A DNA stretch of 64,000 bases from Larkinella sp965227735 (GCF_965227735.1 NZ_OZ245776.1:6014001-6078000), one strand, 5' to 3'; positions 32,432 through 42,181 are shown, counted from the stretch's first letter. The notes: generated by a model from the letters alone, not told the origin. A program made the numbers and translations.

Positions 32432-33445
32432 TCAAGCCCCCGTTTTGGTTGATGCCCGGATCACCAGCCGGGTGGGAATTTTCACGGAGTCGGTCGTGGC
32501 CGCATTTTGTTTTCCTTCAATCAGGTCGATCAGTCGTCCGGCGGCTACCTGACCAATCTCCAGGGCCGGTTGCTCGACGGTTGTCATCGGTGGGTCCAGC
32601 AAATCGGCTACGGTGATGTTGGTAAAACCGATCAGAGCGATTTGTCCTGGAATCAGAATGTTTCGTTTTTTTAGTGCTGTCAGACAGCCGATGGCGAGTC
32701 GGTCACTGGCCGCAAAAAACGCATCCGGTTCTTGTCGAAGCAGCTCATCGACAATCGGTTCTACCTCGTTCGGCCCAAAACCGGCGTGCCGTACCAGCTT
32801 CTCTTCATACGGAATGCCGTAGTGTTCCAGTGCCGCCCGGTATCCTGCCAGCCGTTCCTGGGCAATGGAGATTGTGGCCGGAATGGCGACGTGTGCAATT
32901 CGTCGGCGTCCCGTCTGGATCAAATGTTCCGTGGCGGTATAGGCTCCCGCAAAATTATCCGCCGTTACGCTCGGCACCGCCAGGTCTTTCGACGCGCGGT
33001 CGAACAGCACAATCGGTAGTTTTTTCTCCTGAAGCTGACGCAGATAGGCGACGTTGCAGGTGTTGCTCGAGAGCGAGATGAGCAGGCCGTCGGCCTTCCG
33101 GGCCACCACCTGCTGCACCGTGGCCAGCTCCCGTTCGTAGGATTCGTGACTTTGAAAAATGCTAACGTGATAGCCCCGGTTGTAGGCGACGGCTTCGATG
33201 CCGTTGATGACCTGCGAGAAAAAGAGGTTGGCAATCTGGGGAACCACCACGCCGATGACCCGGCTGCGGTTTTCTTTCAGGCTCAGCGCAATGGGATTGG
33301 GGCGGTACTGAAGCCGTTCGGCATACTCGACGACCAGCCGCTTGGTTTCGGTGTTAATTTCATAGCTGTCCCGCAACGCCCGCGATACCGTGGAGGTTGA
33401 GAGATTCAAGGCGCGGGCAATGTCTTTGATGGTTATGGTGTCCAA
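32432..33445 (-). CDS. LacI-family transcriptional regulator
   Basis: 337 residues. N-terminal helix-turn-helix IKDIARALNLSTSTVSRALRD (about 5-25) with hinge RPNPIALSLKENRSRVIGV, then a periplasmic-binding-protein-like sugar sensor domain (VVVPQIANLFFSQVINGIE, DGLLISLSSNT, AGYRAALEHYGI, DAFFAASDRLAIGCL). It probably binds a sugar or sugar phosphate and represses nearby genes; divergent orientation with fbp makes that gene a candidate target. GC content returns here to the level of the core genes, marking the end of the accessory island. Confidence 0.92.
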   Translation of the reverse strand: MDTITIKDIARALNLSTSTVSRALRDSYEINTETKRLVVEYAERLQYRPNPIALSLKENRSRVIGVVVPQIANLFFSQVINGIEAVAYNRGYHVSIFQSHESYERELATVQQVVARKADGLLISLSSNTCNVAYLRQLQEKKLPIVLFDRASKDLAVPSVTADNFAGAYTATEHLIQTGRRRIAHVAIPATISIAQERLAGYRAALEHYGIPYEEKLVRHAGFGPNEVEPIVDELLRQEPDAFFAASDRLAIGCLTALKKRNILIPGQIALIGFTNITVADLLDPPMTTVEQPALEIGQVAAGRLIDLIEGKQNAATTDSVKIPTRLVIRASTKTGA

Positions 33446-33506
33446 GGTACATTATTGGTAAAATTCAAAAAATAACCCAGCACTTCTCCGAAGAATTTAA
33501 TTTCTG

Positions 33507-33529
33507 GCAACGTTCCCGGTAACGATTGC
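33507..33529. promoter_or_regulatory. Candidate LacI-type operator between lacI and fbp
   Basis: Imperfect palindrome, GCAACGTT and AACGATTGC flanking CCCGGT, with one extra base in the right arm. The CGTT...AACG symmetry is common for LacI-family sites. It lies 62 bases upstream of the lacI start. Confidence 0.35.
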
Positions 33530-33617
33530 GTGAATAAATATGCGGTAAAATTTTAGAATAAAAAACATCCTGCCTAATCTTATCGTAATAACCGAACCGT
33601 TCAGGCTATTTTCCCGG

Positions 33618-33649
33618 TTGCTTCCTTTCTGCGAAAAAGCTAATTTTTG
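33618..33649 (+). promoter_or_regulatory. Probable fbp promoter
   Basis: TTG at 33618-33620, a 20-base spacer and TAATTTTTG at 33641-33649, one base longer than the TAnnTTTG consensus. The leader to the ATG at 33728 would be about 70 bases. The rest of the 282-base gap shows only AT-rich sequence. Confidence 0.4.
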
Positions 33650-33727
33650 TTTTGCGCGGACTACATCGGCCAACCAACCGATTTTCTCTGTAAACAATCT
33701 ATTCACCTATAACGATTCTCGACGATT

Positions 33728-34744
33728 ATGAATGTTCAGCAGATGGAAATAACGGCCTCGCATCCCTTAGCATTGCCCGTTGGCGTAACCCTGGATCGGT
33801 ACATCATGCACCGGCAAACGGCGTTCCCGTACGCAACCGGTGAACTCTCGCAATTGTTACGTGACATTGCGCTGGCCGGTAAAATTATCCATCGGGAAGT
33901 CAACCGGGCGGGTTTGATCGACCTCACCGGCGGCATGGGCATTCAGAACGTACAGGGCGAAAGCCAGCAGAAACTCGACATGATTGCCAACATCCGGTTC
34001 AGCCGCGCGCTGAAAAACGGGGGTGAAGCCTGCGCCATCATTTCGGAAGAAGAGGAAGAAATTATTTATACCGGAAACAACCACGCCAAATACGTCGTGG
34101 CCATGGACCCGCTCGACGGTTCCTCCAACATCGACGTCAACGTGTCGATCGGCACGATCTTTTCCATCTACCGGCGCGTGACGCCCATCGGCACACAACC
34201 CACGATGGCGGATTTTTTGCAGGGTGGTCGACGGCAGGTGGCGGCTGGCTACATCCTCTACGGTTCTTCGACCATTCTGGTCTACAGCACCGGCCACAAT
34301 GCCAACGGATTTACGTACGATGCGTCACTGGGCGAATTTATTCTGTCACATCCCGACATTCAATGCCCGGCCGATGGGCAGATTTATTCGTGCAACGACG
34401 GTAACCTGGACGACTACGAACCGGGCGTGCAAGCCTACCTGACCGCGTGCCGCCGAAAAAAATACACGGCCCGCTACATCGGTTCGCTCGTGGCCGATTT
34501 CCACCGGAATCTACTCAAAGGCGGTATTTATCTCTACCCCCCGACCCGGAAGAACCCCGATGGCAAACTCCGGCTGCTGTACGAAGCTTTCCCGCTGGCT
34601 TTTCTGGCCGAAATGGCGGGCTGCGTTGCCACCACCGGCCAGCAATCTATTCTCGATATTAAACCGGATAGTTTTCACCAGCGTACGCCCCTCTACATCG
34701 GGTCACCGGTGATGGTGGAAAATCTGGTCGGATTTCTGGCCTAA
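33728..34744 (+). CDS. fbp: Fructose-1,6-bisphosphatase, class I
   Basis: 338 residues, normal family length. The metal/substrate signature MDPLDGSSNIDVNVSIGTIFSIYRR (key words DPLDGSSNID) and the C-terminal GGIYLYPPTRKNPDGKLRLLYEAFPLAFLAEMAGC with the active-site Asp/Glu context define class I FBPase, which hydrolyses fructose 1,6-bisphosphate in gluconeogenesis. The N-terminal TLDRYIMHRQTAFPYATGELSQLLRDIA is also typical. It fits a lifestyle that feeds three- and four-carbon acid products into gluconeogenesis (inference). Confidence 0.96.
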   Translation: MNVQQMEITASHPLALPVGVTLDRYIMHRQTAFPYATGELSQLLRDIALAGKIIHREVNRAGLIDLTGGMGIQNVQGESQQKLDMIANIRFSRALKNGGEACAIISEEEEEIIYTGNNHAKYVVAMDPLDGSSNIDVNVSIGTIFSIYRRVTPIGTQPTMADFLQGGRRQVAAGYILYGSSTILVYSTGHNANGFTYDASLGEFILSHPDIQCPADGQIYSCNDGNLDDYEPGVQAYLTACRRKKYTARYIGSLVADFHRNLLKGGIYLYPPTRKNPDGKLRLLYEAFPLAFLAEMAGCVATTGQQSILDIKPDSFHQRTPLYIGSPVMVENLVGFLA

Positions 34745-34857
34745 ACCGCTTCCACCGGCTGATTCGGAACGTTTAATGTTTTCCGGGATTCCCTATAAAC
34801 TTTCAACCGGTTTCCGGGTTAGGAGTGTATAGGGAATCTTTATTTCCAGAACGTTCC

Positions 34858-35661
34858 ATGATGGAAGACCACAACGCCCCGGATCTGACCGAGGACGAAA
34901 AGAAACTGTTCGAAGATCTGATGCCGGAAGATCTGGACGAAATCCTCGATACCGGCGTCAACCGGCGTCATTTTTTGAAACTGATGGGCCTGGCGGGTGG
35001 CGGCATTCTGGCCTGGCAGTCAGCCGCTGCCGAGCAGGTTTTCACCCGGTCGCCCAGCGAACCGGTCGCGGATGAACTTTCGTCCGGAGCCATCGAAAAT
35101 GGCGTTGCTGTCTCGTTCAAAGTCAACGGAACGGCCCGAAAGCTGACGGTGGATTCCCGGATGACATTGCTCGATACGCTCCGCGAACGGCTGGAACTTA
35201 CCGGGTCTAAAAAAGGCTGTGACCACGGCCAATGCGGAGCCTGCACGGTGATCGTGGACGGACGCCGGGTGTTATCCTGTCTGACCCTGGCGGCAACCTG
35301 CGAAGGCCGGTCGGTGCAAACCATCGAAGGACTGGCCAACGGAAATTCCGGAACGCCGGATCGTCTCCACCCGATGCAGACTGCTTTTCTCAAACACGAC
35401 GGTTTTCAGTGCGGTTTCTGCACGCCCGGCCAGATTTGCTCGGCGGTGGCTCTCCTCGATGAAGCCAAAAAGGGAGAGGCCAGTTATGTCACGGAATCGA
35501 TTCGTACCAAACCGGGGCCGGTTCAGCTTTCCAACGAAGAAATCCGGGAGCGGATGTCGGGGAATCTGTGCCGCTGTGGAGCATACCCCAACATTGTGGC
35601 TGCGATTCAGGAAGTGCACAGCGGAAAACCGGTGGAGCAAACCTGGCAGTTGATCGGCTAA
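34858..35661 (+). CDS. paoA: Periplasmic aldehyde oxidoreductase, 2Fe-2S subunit with Tat signal
   Basis: 267 residues from ATG 34858; an in-frame GTG at 34825 adds 11 residues. After an acidic 40-residue leader comes NRRHFLKLMGLAGGGILAW, a twin-arginine signal. The mature part has the plant-type 2Fe-2S motif GCDHGQCGACTVIVDGRRVLSC and the second cluster motif CGFCTPGQ...CRCG of the xanthine-oxidase family. It passes electrons from the molybdenum centre to FAD. It heads a three-gene operon, 19 bases before the FAD subunit. The acidic stretch ahead of the RR motif is longer than in E. coli PaoA. Confidence 0.88.
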   Translation: MMEDHNAPDLTEDEKKLFEDLMPEDLDEILDTGVNRRHFLKLMGLAGGGILAWQSAAAEQVFTRSPSEPVADELSSGAIENGVAVSFKVNGTARKLTVDSRMTLLDTLRERLELTGSKKGCDHGQCGACTVIVDGRRVLSCLTLAATCEGRSVQTIEGLANGNSGTPDRLHPMQTAFLKHDGFQCGFCTPGQICSAVALLDEAKKGEASYVTESIRTKPGPVQLSNEEIRERMSGNLCRCGAYPNIVAAIQEVHSGKPVEQTWQLIG

Positions 35662-35680
35662 TCGGACAAACCCCGCACCC

Positions 35681-36694
35681 ATGAGACCTTTTAAATTTAC
35701 GACCGCTTCTGATATTTCTTCGGCAACCAAAAGTGTGGCCGGAAAAACCAACGCCCGGTTTCTGGCGGGCGGCACCAACCTGCTGGACCTGATGAAGGAA
35801 GATGTGGAGCGGCCCGACGAGCTGATCGACATTACCCGGCTCAGTCTTACCCAGATCAAACCGCTCACTGAGGGCGCGCATAAAGGCGGTATTTCCATCG
35901 GGGCGCTGGGCAAAAATACCGACGCGGCCAATCATCCGCTGATCCGGCAGAACTACCCGCTGCTCGCTCAGGCGATTCTGGCGGGCGCATCCGGGCAGAT
36001 TCGGAACATGGCCACCAACGGTGGCAATCTCCTGCAGCGAACCCGCTGTCCGTATTTTTACGATGTGGCCATGCCCTGCAACAAACGCGAACCGGGCGAA
36101 CAGCCGGGCTGTGGTGCCCGCGAAGGCATCAACCGGATGCACGCGATTTTCGGCTGGTCCGAAAAATGCGTTGCCGTTCACCCGTCGGACATGGCTGTTG
36201 CCCTGGCTGCGCTCGATGCCGTCGTCAAAGTCCGCAGTGCCAGCGGACCGGAGCGGATCATTGCGTTGGCGGATTTTCACCGCCTGCCGGAAGACCGGCC
36301 CGAAATCGACACGAACCTCCGGCCGGGCGAACTGATTACGGCCATTGAACTACCGAAAAACCGTTTTGCCGAAAAATCCTACTACCTGAAAGTTCGCGAC
36401 CGCTCTTCGTATGCCTTCGCCCTGATTTCGGTCGCAGCCGCGCTGGAACTGGACGGCAACCGGATTGTGCAGGCCCGGATTGCGCTGGGCGGTGTGGCCC
36501 ACAGACCCTGGCGGGCGTTGAAAGTCGAACAACTCCTGGTGGGTCAGGAAGCCACCGAAGCGAATTTTAAACGGGCCGCCGAAGCCGAAATGGCGGATGC
36601 AAAACCGCTGGAACACAATGCGTTTAAGGTCGAACTTGGCAAGCGGAGCATCGTCAGTGCATTGCAAGTGGCTTTAACCGGAAAACGGTCCTGA
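35681..36694 (+). CDS. paoB: Periplasmic aldehyde oxidoreductase, FAD subunit with extra cluster motif
   Basis: 337 residues. FAD-binding domain (ARFLAGGTNLLDLMK, GASGQIRNMATNGGNLLQRTRC) and a CO dehydrogenase flavoprotein C-terminal domain (DRSSYAFALISVAAAL). An insertion holds four cysteines (123, 133, 144, 163; RCPYFYD, MPCNKRE, GCGAREG, EKCVAV) which in E. coli PaoB bind a 4Fe-4S cluster; this distinguishes the Pao subgroup from ordinary xanthine dehydrogenases. It carries no own signal and would be exported with PaoA. Confidence 0.88.
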   Translation: MRPFKFTTASDISSATKSVAGKTNARFLAGGTNLLDLMKEDVERPDELIDITRLSLTQIKPLTEGAHKGGISIGALGKNTDAANHPLIRQNYPLLAQAILAGASGQIRNMATNGGNLLQRTRCPYFYDVAMPCNKREPGEQPGCGAREGINRMHAIFGWSEKCVAVHPSDMAVALAALDAVVKVRSASGPERIIALADFHRLPEDRPEIDTNLRPGELITAIELPKNRFAEKSYYLKVRDRSSYAFALISVAAALELDGNRIVQARIALGGVAHRPWRALKVEQLLVGQEATEANFKRAAEAEMADAKPLEHNAFKVELGKRSIVSALQVALTGKRS

Positions 36695-36712
36695 TTTTAG
36701 AAATGACATTCC

Positions 36713-38839
36713 ATGCAGGAGAAAAACAAAGTGACCGGTACGCCGGTCAGTCGCATCGACGGGATTCTAAAAGTGACGGGAAAAGCCGCCTATGCGACTG
36801 ATTACCCGGTAAAAAACATTGCCTACGCCGTCCTTTTTAAAAGCACGATTGCTGCCGGAACGATTCGCTCGATCGACACCGGACTGGCGGAAAAATCGCC
36901 CGGCGTGTTGGCGGTGATTACCCATAAAAATGCGCCGAAACTCAAAACCGATGGCGGTATTCGGGGCGGAGCGTTACTGCAAAGCCCGAACATTGAGTTT
37001 CACGGACAGCACATCGGCCTGGTGGTGGCGGAAACCTACGAACAGGCCCGGCATGCGGCCCGTCTGGTGAAGGTGGAGTATGACAAAAGCGAAGCAAAGG
37101 TCGATTTTGAGAAGCTTTCGAAGGAAGCCATTTTACCAAAAGATAAGGAGAAGGCCGACGCAAAACGGGGCGATGCCAAAGCGGCTTTGCAAAACGCGGA
37201 ATTCAAAGTGGAAGCGGTCTATGGAACGCCCATCGAACATCACCACCCGCTGGAACCCCATTCCACGATTGCCGAATGGCAGGGCGATAACGTGATTCTG
37301 TATAACAGTTCGCAGATCGTAAACGGCGCCCAGAATGCGGCTGCGGCCACGCTCAATATCAAACCGGAAAATGTCCGGATCGTTTCACCCTACATCGGCG
37401 GTGGTTTTGGCTCGAAGGGCGGCCAGTGGGCCAATCTGGTGTTGACGGCGGTGGCGGCCAAAGTGGTGAACCGTCCGGTCAAGCTCGCGCTGACCCGCCA
37501 GCAGATGGTAAATTCGGTGGGTTTGCGGCAACAAAACCACCAGAAAGTGAGCCTGGCGGCCACCAAAGACGGGAAACTGACGGCACTTGCCCACGAAACC
37601 ACCACCCATTGCGCCATCGAAAACGAGTTTGTAGAACCCTGTGGCGACTGTTCGAAAATCATGTATGAGGTTCCCAACTCGCTGATTACCTACCGGGTCG
37701 TTCCGATGAATCTGATTCTGCCGACCTATACGCGCGGTCCGGGAAAATCGACGGGCAGTTTTGCGCTGGAGTCGGCAGTGGACGAACTGGCGTACCAGCT
37801 CAAAATGGACCCCATTGAATTCCGGCTCAAAAACGAGCCAACGCGTGATCCGTCCAATGGCAAGCCCTGGTCGTCGCGCACGACGGTGCAGTGTTTGCAG
37901 GAAGGAGCCAAAGCGTTTGGCTGGGAAAAGCGCAAGGCCGAACCCCGCCAGAATCAGCAGGGCAATTTCTTCATCGGACACGGTGTCGCCTGCGGAACCT
38001 ACCCGGCCCACCAACGGCCGAGTTCGGCGCGGGTATCGCTAAACCGCAAAGGCAATGCCGTAACGGCCCGCGTTGAACTGGCCGCTGCGGATCTGGGAAC
38101 GGGAACGCACACGATTCTGGCCCAAACGGCGGCCGATGCGCTGGGGTTGCCGCTGGATCAAATTACCGTAAAGCTCGGTGACTCGGATCTGCCGCCAGCC
38201 GCCGGTGCGGTGGGGTCGGTGGGCGCATCGAGTTATGCCAATGCCGTGCATGATGCCTGCGTAAAACTAACGGATGAACTGCTTGCCAAATCCGGCAAAC
38301 AGTTTTTTGTCCGCCCAACGGCTGCGCAATTGATGGTGTCCGAGAACGTCGCCGATTACCAGACCCGGGTCGATGCCAAACCGCCCGCCAATGCCGAACA
38401 ATACTCGTCCCACAGCTTCAATGCCAATTTTGCCGAAGTGCGGGTCGACATGGCCACCGGCATGGTGCGGGTGACGCGTTTTCTGGCCGTAACCGGTGCC
38501 GGAAAAATCCTGAACCCCAAAACCGCCCGCTCCCAGATCATTGGCGGCAATGTCTGGGGAATCGGAATGGCATTAACCGAAGAGTCGGTAGTTGATCCGC
38601 GCTGGGGGAATTTTGTCACCCGCTCATTCGGGGATTATCACGTTCCGGCTAATCTGGATATCGGAGCAATGGAAGCGATTTTTATTCGGGAAGATGACCG
38701 GGCTTCCAATGCGCTGGGCGTAAAGGGAATCGGCGAGGTCGGCATTGTTGGCGTGGCTGCGGCCGTGGCCAATGCGGTTTTTAATGCTACCGGCAAACGC
38801 ATCCGGGAACTGCCGATTACGCCGGATAAACTCCTGTAA
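36713..38839 (+). CDS. paoC: Periplasmic aldehyde oxidoreductase, molybdenum cofactor subunit
   Basis: 708 residues. N-terminal RIDGILKVTGKAAYATDY (family a/b hammerhead), GGGFGSKGGQWANLV and the molybdopterin-binding stretches RGPGKSTGSFALESAVDELA and GAVGSVGASSYANAV. The catalytic glutamate of the family lies in GVKGIGEVGIVGVAAAVANA near the C-terminus. It oxidises aldehydes, often aromatic ones from plant material, in the periplasm. The dedicated cofactor-insertion chaperone (PaoD) is not adjacent. The gene is convergent with the histidine kinase, 29 bases between stops. Confidence 0.9.
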   Translation: MQEKNKVTGTPVSRIDGILKVTGKAAYATDYPVKNIAYAVLFKSTIAAGTIRSIDTGLAEKSPGVLAVITHKNAPKLKTDGGIRGGALLQSPNIEFHGQHIGLVVAETYEQARHAARLVKVEYDKSEAKVDFEKLSKEAILPKDKEKADAKRGDAKAALQNAEFKVEAVYGTPIEHHHPLEPHSTIAEWQGDNVILYNSSQIVNGAQNAAAATLNIKPENVRIVSPYIGGGFGSKGGQWANLVLTAVAAKVVNRPVKLALTRQQMVNSVGLRQQNHQKVSLAATKDGKLTALAHETTTHCAIENEFVEPCGDCSKIMYEVPNSLITYRVVPMNLILPTYTRGPGKSTGSFALESAVDELAYQLKMDPIEFRLKNEPTRDPSNGKPWSSRTTVQCLQEGAKAFGWEKRKAEPRQNQQGNFFIGHGVACGTYPAHQRPSSARVSLNRKGNAVTARVELAAADLGTGTHTILAQTAADALGLPLDQITVKLGDSDLPPAAGAVGSVGASSYANAVHDACVKLTDELLAKSGKQFFVRPTAAQLMVSENVADYQTRVDAKPPANAEQYSSHSFNANFAEVRVDMATGMVRVTRFLAVTGAGKILNPKTARSQIIGGNVWGIGMALTEESVVDPRWGNFVTRSFGDYHVPANLDIGAMEAIFIREDDRASNALGVKGIGEVGIVGVAAAVANAVFNATGKRIRELPITPDKLL

Positions 38840-38867
38840 GAAAACCGGTTATTTCAAAGAGTGAGGT

Positions 38868-40211
38868 TCAGGGCTGAACGGGATCCATGACAGGGTTGAT
38901 CAGGGGAATCCGAACGGTAAACGTGTTTTCGGCGTCACTGACTTCCGGCCCAGGCTGGTGGAGTTTCTGGTAATGCGCAAGGATGGTCGAAAGGCCGACC
39001 CCGTTGGAAAGAACTGACGTCCGTTTACGCTGGAGGTTGTTTTTCAGCACCAGATACCCCGACTCATCCGTGAGAATGTCGATCCGCAACGGCTTTGTAA
39101 CCAGAATCACATTGTGCTTGACGGCGTTCTCGACCAGCAACTGAAGTGTCAGCGAGGGCAGCAGCCACGACGCGTAGGCCGAATCAATCTGCACAGCTAC
39201 CGTTAGCCCCGCACCGTACCGCGTTTTGAGCAAGTGAGCATACGACTGAATGAAACCGAGTTCACTTTCCAGCGTCGTCAGGGATTGCTCATTGGCTTTC
39301 AGCAGATAGCGGTACACCTGACTCAACTGGTCGACAAACTGGCTGGCCCGCTGCGGTTGCTCATCGATCAACGACGACAGTGAGTTGAGGCTGTTGAACA
39401 GAAAATGGGGGTTTACCTGCGCCTGCAACGCCCGAAGCTGAACGTCAGTTTTTTCCTGCTCCAGTCGCCGAACGGCCAGTTCCGTTTCCAGCCGTTGCTG
39501 AATCAGTTGCTCCGCCCGGCGCGTTTGCTCGACGGCTTCAGCCACGGCAAGCTGCCGCTGGCGAAACACCAGGCACAGCGAAAAGCAGAGCAGTTGCAGG
39601 ATGCGGCTGGCCCCCAGAATGCGGATGTGTACCTGAACATCAGCGGGATCGGTTGACAGCGGCAAGGGATAACCAGTATAATAAAACAGGTTATTACCCT
39701 CATTGACCAGCAGCAACACACTACCGAGGACGAAAAGACCGCCCACCGCATCGCGTCGGCGGGATGCAATCCAGGCACCCACCAGGCTGGTACTCATCAG
39801 CAACCCGAAGTACATGATCGTCATAAACCGCCCCGGTGGCGACATGTGCCAGTGTTCCTCCAGCAGCATCATACCGACTTCAACCACCAGAAACAACCCC
39901 AGCCCGAGTTGCAGCCAGCGCATTAGCCGGAGCGGAGCCTGCGCTACCTTAAAAAGACCATATACCAGCCCCAGATAAAGGATGCGGCTCAGGCCATACT
40001 CGGCCACATAAACCGCCATGTTTTGCGATTCGCTCAGGGGAATGTCCTCGCCGGAGAGTCGGTTGAAGACCGAGTGGGAGAACCAGATCAGGGTTTGCAG
40101 GGTAAAAAGACCGTAGACCCAGTCCCGGAAAAAACGCCACTGAACGGCATTCAGGATCAGGATAGACCCCACCGAACCCAGGTAAATAAACAGCACTGCC
40201 TCGCCGGACAT
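38868..40211 (-). CDS. LytS/YehU-type sensor histidine kinase, no partner regulator nearby
   Basis: 447 residues. Seven or eight N-terminal transmembrane helices (about 5-215, 7TMR-DISM-like), a coiled-coil linker (about 220-260, LAVAEAVEQTRRAEQLIQQRL), then the HisKA_7TM-type phospho-acceptor domain with NPHFLFNSLNSLSSLID (His269) and a HATPase_c domain (LLVENAVKHNV N-box; GVGLSTI G-box). This class normally signals to a LytTR response regulator encoded next door; none is present within the flanking genes. The stop overlaps no neighbour and the gene is monocistronic. Confidence 0.9.
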   Translation of the reverse strand: MSGEAVLFIYLGSVGSILILNAVQWRFFRDWVYGLFTLQTLIWFSHSVFNRLSGEDIPLSESQNMAVYVAEYGLSRILYLGLVYGLFKVAQAPLRLMRWLQLGLGLFLVVEVGMMLLEEHWHMSPPGRFMTIMYFGLLMSTSLVGAWIASRRRDAVGGLFVLGSVLLLVNEGNNLFYYTGYPLPLSTDPADVQVHIRILGASRILQLLCFSLCLVFRQRQLAVAEAVEQTRRAEQLIQQRLETELAVRRLEQEKTDVQLRALQAQVNPHFLFNSLNSLSSLIDEQPQRASQFVDQLSQVYRYLLKANEQSLTTLESELGFIQSYAHLLKTRYGAGLTVAVQIDSAYASWLLPSLTLQLLVENAVKHNVILVTKPLRIDILTDESGYLVLKNNLQRKRTSVLSNGVGLSTILAHYQKLHQPGPEVSDAENTFTVRIPLINPVMDPVQP

Positions 40212-40535
40212 ACAAAAACGAAGACGGAATGACGCTCGTCGTCACGAAGATACGGATTGATTCAACTCCACCGAAAGTTCACGGATTGTTTCCAAACGGG
40301 TCGGGTAGGGGTGATGTCGGTTTTTTTTTGGATTAACCGGCGGTGTCGGTGACGCGCCGTTTGGTCTTTTTGGGGAATGATAATATCCTATACATTGCCG
40401 AGAAAATGATATAGGGATGGCTGGTTTTTTTAGCCTTATTTTGAGAATAGGTATAGCATGTAGCCATAGCGTATTCAAAATTCAGGCAAGGTTCTGTATT
40501 TGAATGCGATAACGGCCTGAAAGAAACCCTTTACC
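40212..40535. other. Divergent intergenic region before the pectate lyase operon
   Basis: 324 bases. The half next to the pectate lyase is AT-rich with TGTATTTG at 40495-40502, one change from a TAnnTTTG -7 box, which would give a leader of about 30 bases. I see no clear promoter for the kinase and no long inverted repeat, unlike most gaps in this window. Confidence 0.4.
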
Positions 40536-42179
40536 ATGAAAAAGCGACTGATTCCGGTATTTGTTTTAGGTACACTGTTTTTCGGACAGCCACTGGTTTT
40601 CGCCCAATATCCTACCATTCCGGCGGATGTTCAAAAGCAAAGTGACGAATTGCTCAGGGAAGCCAACCGGCAATCCAATATCGCCTGGCAAAAAGCCCTG
40701 CCGATTATTGAGAAAGAAGCCAGAGAGGGAAAACCGTATATCCCCTGGGCCGCCCGACCCGTCGATTTGCCGCAAGCCAGCATCCCGGCTTTTCCGGGTG
40801 CCGAGGGCGGAGGAGCTTTCACGTTTGGCGGACGGGGCGGCAAGGTGTATGTGGTGACCAGCCTGGAAGATCAGGGTCCCGGCACGCTGCGGGACGCCTG
40901 TGAGCAGGGTGGAGCGCGAACCATCGTTTTCAACGTTGCCGGAATTATCAAGCTGAAAACACCCCTGATTATCAGAGCCCCGTATATTACGATTGCGGGC
41001 CAGACGGCACCGGGCGACGGCATTTGCGTGGCCGGCGAATCGGTCTGGATCAATACGCACGATGTCGTGATTCGGTACATGCGCTTCCGCCGGGGCGAAA
41101 CCTACGTGGGGCGTCGCGACGATTCCATTGGCGGCAACCCGATCGGAAACATCATGATCGACCACGTTTCGGCCAGTTGGGGGCTCGACGAAAACATGTC
41201 GATGTACCGCCATATGTACAACGACAGCACCGGAAAAGCGGCAGAAGACAAACTGCCAACGGTCAACATCACCATTCAGAACTCGATTTTCTCCGAAGCC
41301 CTGGACACCTGGAACCACTCGTTTGGCAGCACGCTCGGGGGCGAAAATTGTACGTTCATGCGCAACCTCTGGGCCGATAATGCGGGACGGAATCCGTCGA
41401 TTGGCTGGTATGGAATTTTTAACTTTGCCAACAACGTGATCTTCAACTGGGTGCATCGTTCCACCGACGGGGGCGACTACCGCGCGATGTACAACATGAT
41501 CAACAACTACTATAAACCCGGCCCGCAAACGCCGAAGGATTCGCCCATCGCCCACCGGATTTTGAAACCCGAAGCGGGGCGGAGCAAACTGGGGTATCTG
41601 ACCTTTGGCCGGGCGTATGTCAACGGAAATATTGTGGAAGGAAACGACAAGGTCACAAAAGACAACTGGGACGGCGGGGTTCAGGTGGAAGACCTGGCGA
41701 ATGCCGGAAAATACACGGCCAGCATGAAATGGGACAAACCGCTTCCCATGCCCGAAATTACCCTGTTGCCGACGGCAAAAGCTTACGATTACGTGCTGGC
41801 CAACGCCGGAGCGACCCTGCCCAAACGCGACCCCGTCGATGTTCGGGTGGTGGAACAGGTCAGAACCGGCAAAATTACGTACAAAGAAGGCGTGAAACTG
41901 CCCGAAACGCAGTTTAAACACCGTCGGTTACCCATCGATTCCTACAAAAATGGCATCATTACCGACATCAGTCAGGTGGGCGGTTATCCTGAATACACCG
42001 GAAAACCGTACCTTGATACGGATAAAGACGGTATGCCGGACGAATGGGAAATCAAAAACGGCCTGAACCCGAAAGACGCGTCGGATGCCAGCCTGGACAA
42101 AAACAAGGATGGCTACACGAGCATTGAAGACTATTTGAATAGCGTCGTTCCGGTGCAGCAGGTACGGCCAAGAACGTAA
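40536..42179 (+). CDS. Secreted pectate lyase-like right-handed beta-helix protein
   Basis: 547 residues with signal peptide (MKKRLIPVFVLGTLFFGQPLVFAQ). The middle (about 85-420) is a parallel beta-helix: AFPGAEGGGAFTFGGRGGKVYVVTSLEDQGPGTLRDAC, a hallmark of bacterial pectate lyases (key words PGAEGGG, TLRDAC), then rungs with NIMIDHVSASWGLDENMS and NNVIFNWVHRSTDGGD. The last 50 residues form a calcium-binding thrombospondin-3/dockerin-like element (DTDKDGMPDEWEIKNGLNP, DKNKDGYTSIEDYLN). It should cleave homogalacturonan or a related pectin by beta-elimination. It starts a long plus-strand carbohydrate operon; 2 bases separate it from the next gene. Confidence 0.85.
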   Translation: MKKRLIPVFVLGTLFFGQPLVFAQYPTIPADVQKQSDELLREANRQSNIAWQKALPIIEKEAREGKPYIPWAARPVDLPQASIPAFPGAEGGGAFTFGGRGGKVYVVTSLEDQGPGTLRDACEQGGARTIVFNVAGIIKLKTPLIIRAPYITIAGQTAPGDGICVAGESVWINTHDVVIRYMRFRRGETYVGRRDDSIGGNPIGNIMIDHVSASWGLDENMSMYRHMYNDSTGKAAEDKLPTVNITIQNSIFSEALDTWNHSFGSTLGGENCTFMRNLWADNAGRNPSIGWYGIFNFANNVIFNWVHRSTDGGDYRAMYNMINNYYKPGPQTPKDSPIAHRILKPEAGRSKLGYLTFGRAYVNGNIVEGNDKVTKDNWDGGVQVEDLANAGKYTASMKWDKPLPMPEITLLPTAKAYDYVLANAGATLPKRDPVDVRVVEQVRTGKITYKEGVKLPETQFKHRRLPIDSYKNGIITDISQVGGYPEYTGKPYLDTDKDGMPDEWEIKNGLNPKDASDASLDKNKDGYTSIEDYLNSVVPVQQVRPRT

Positions 42180-42181
42180 AA

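Noticed and set aside
40566..41921. 451-residue minus-strand frame opposite the pectate lyase
   Set aside because: Composition and lack of domains mark it as a shadow of the lyase coding strand.
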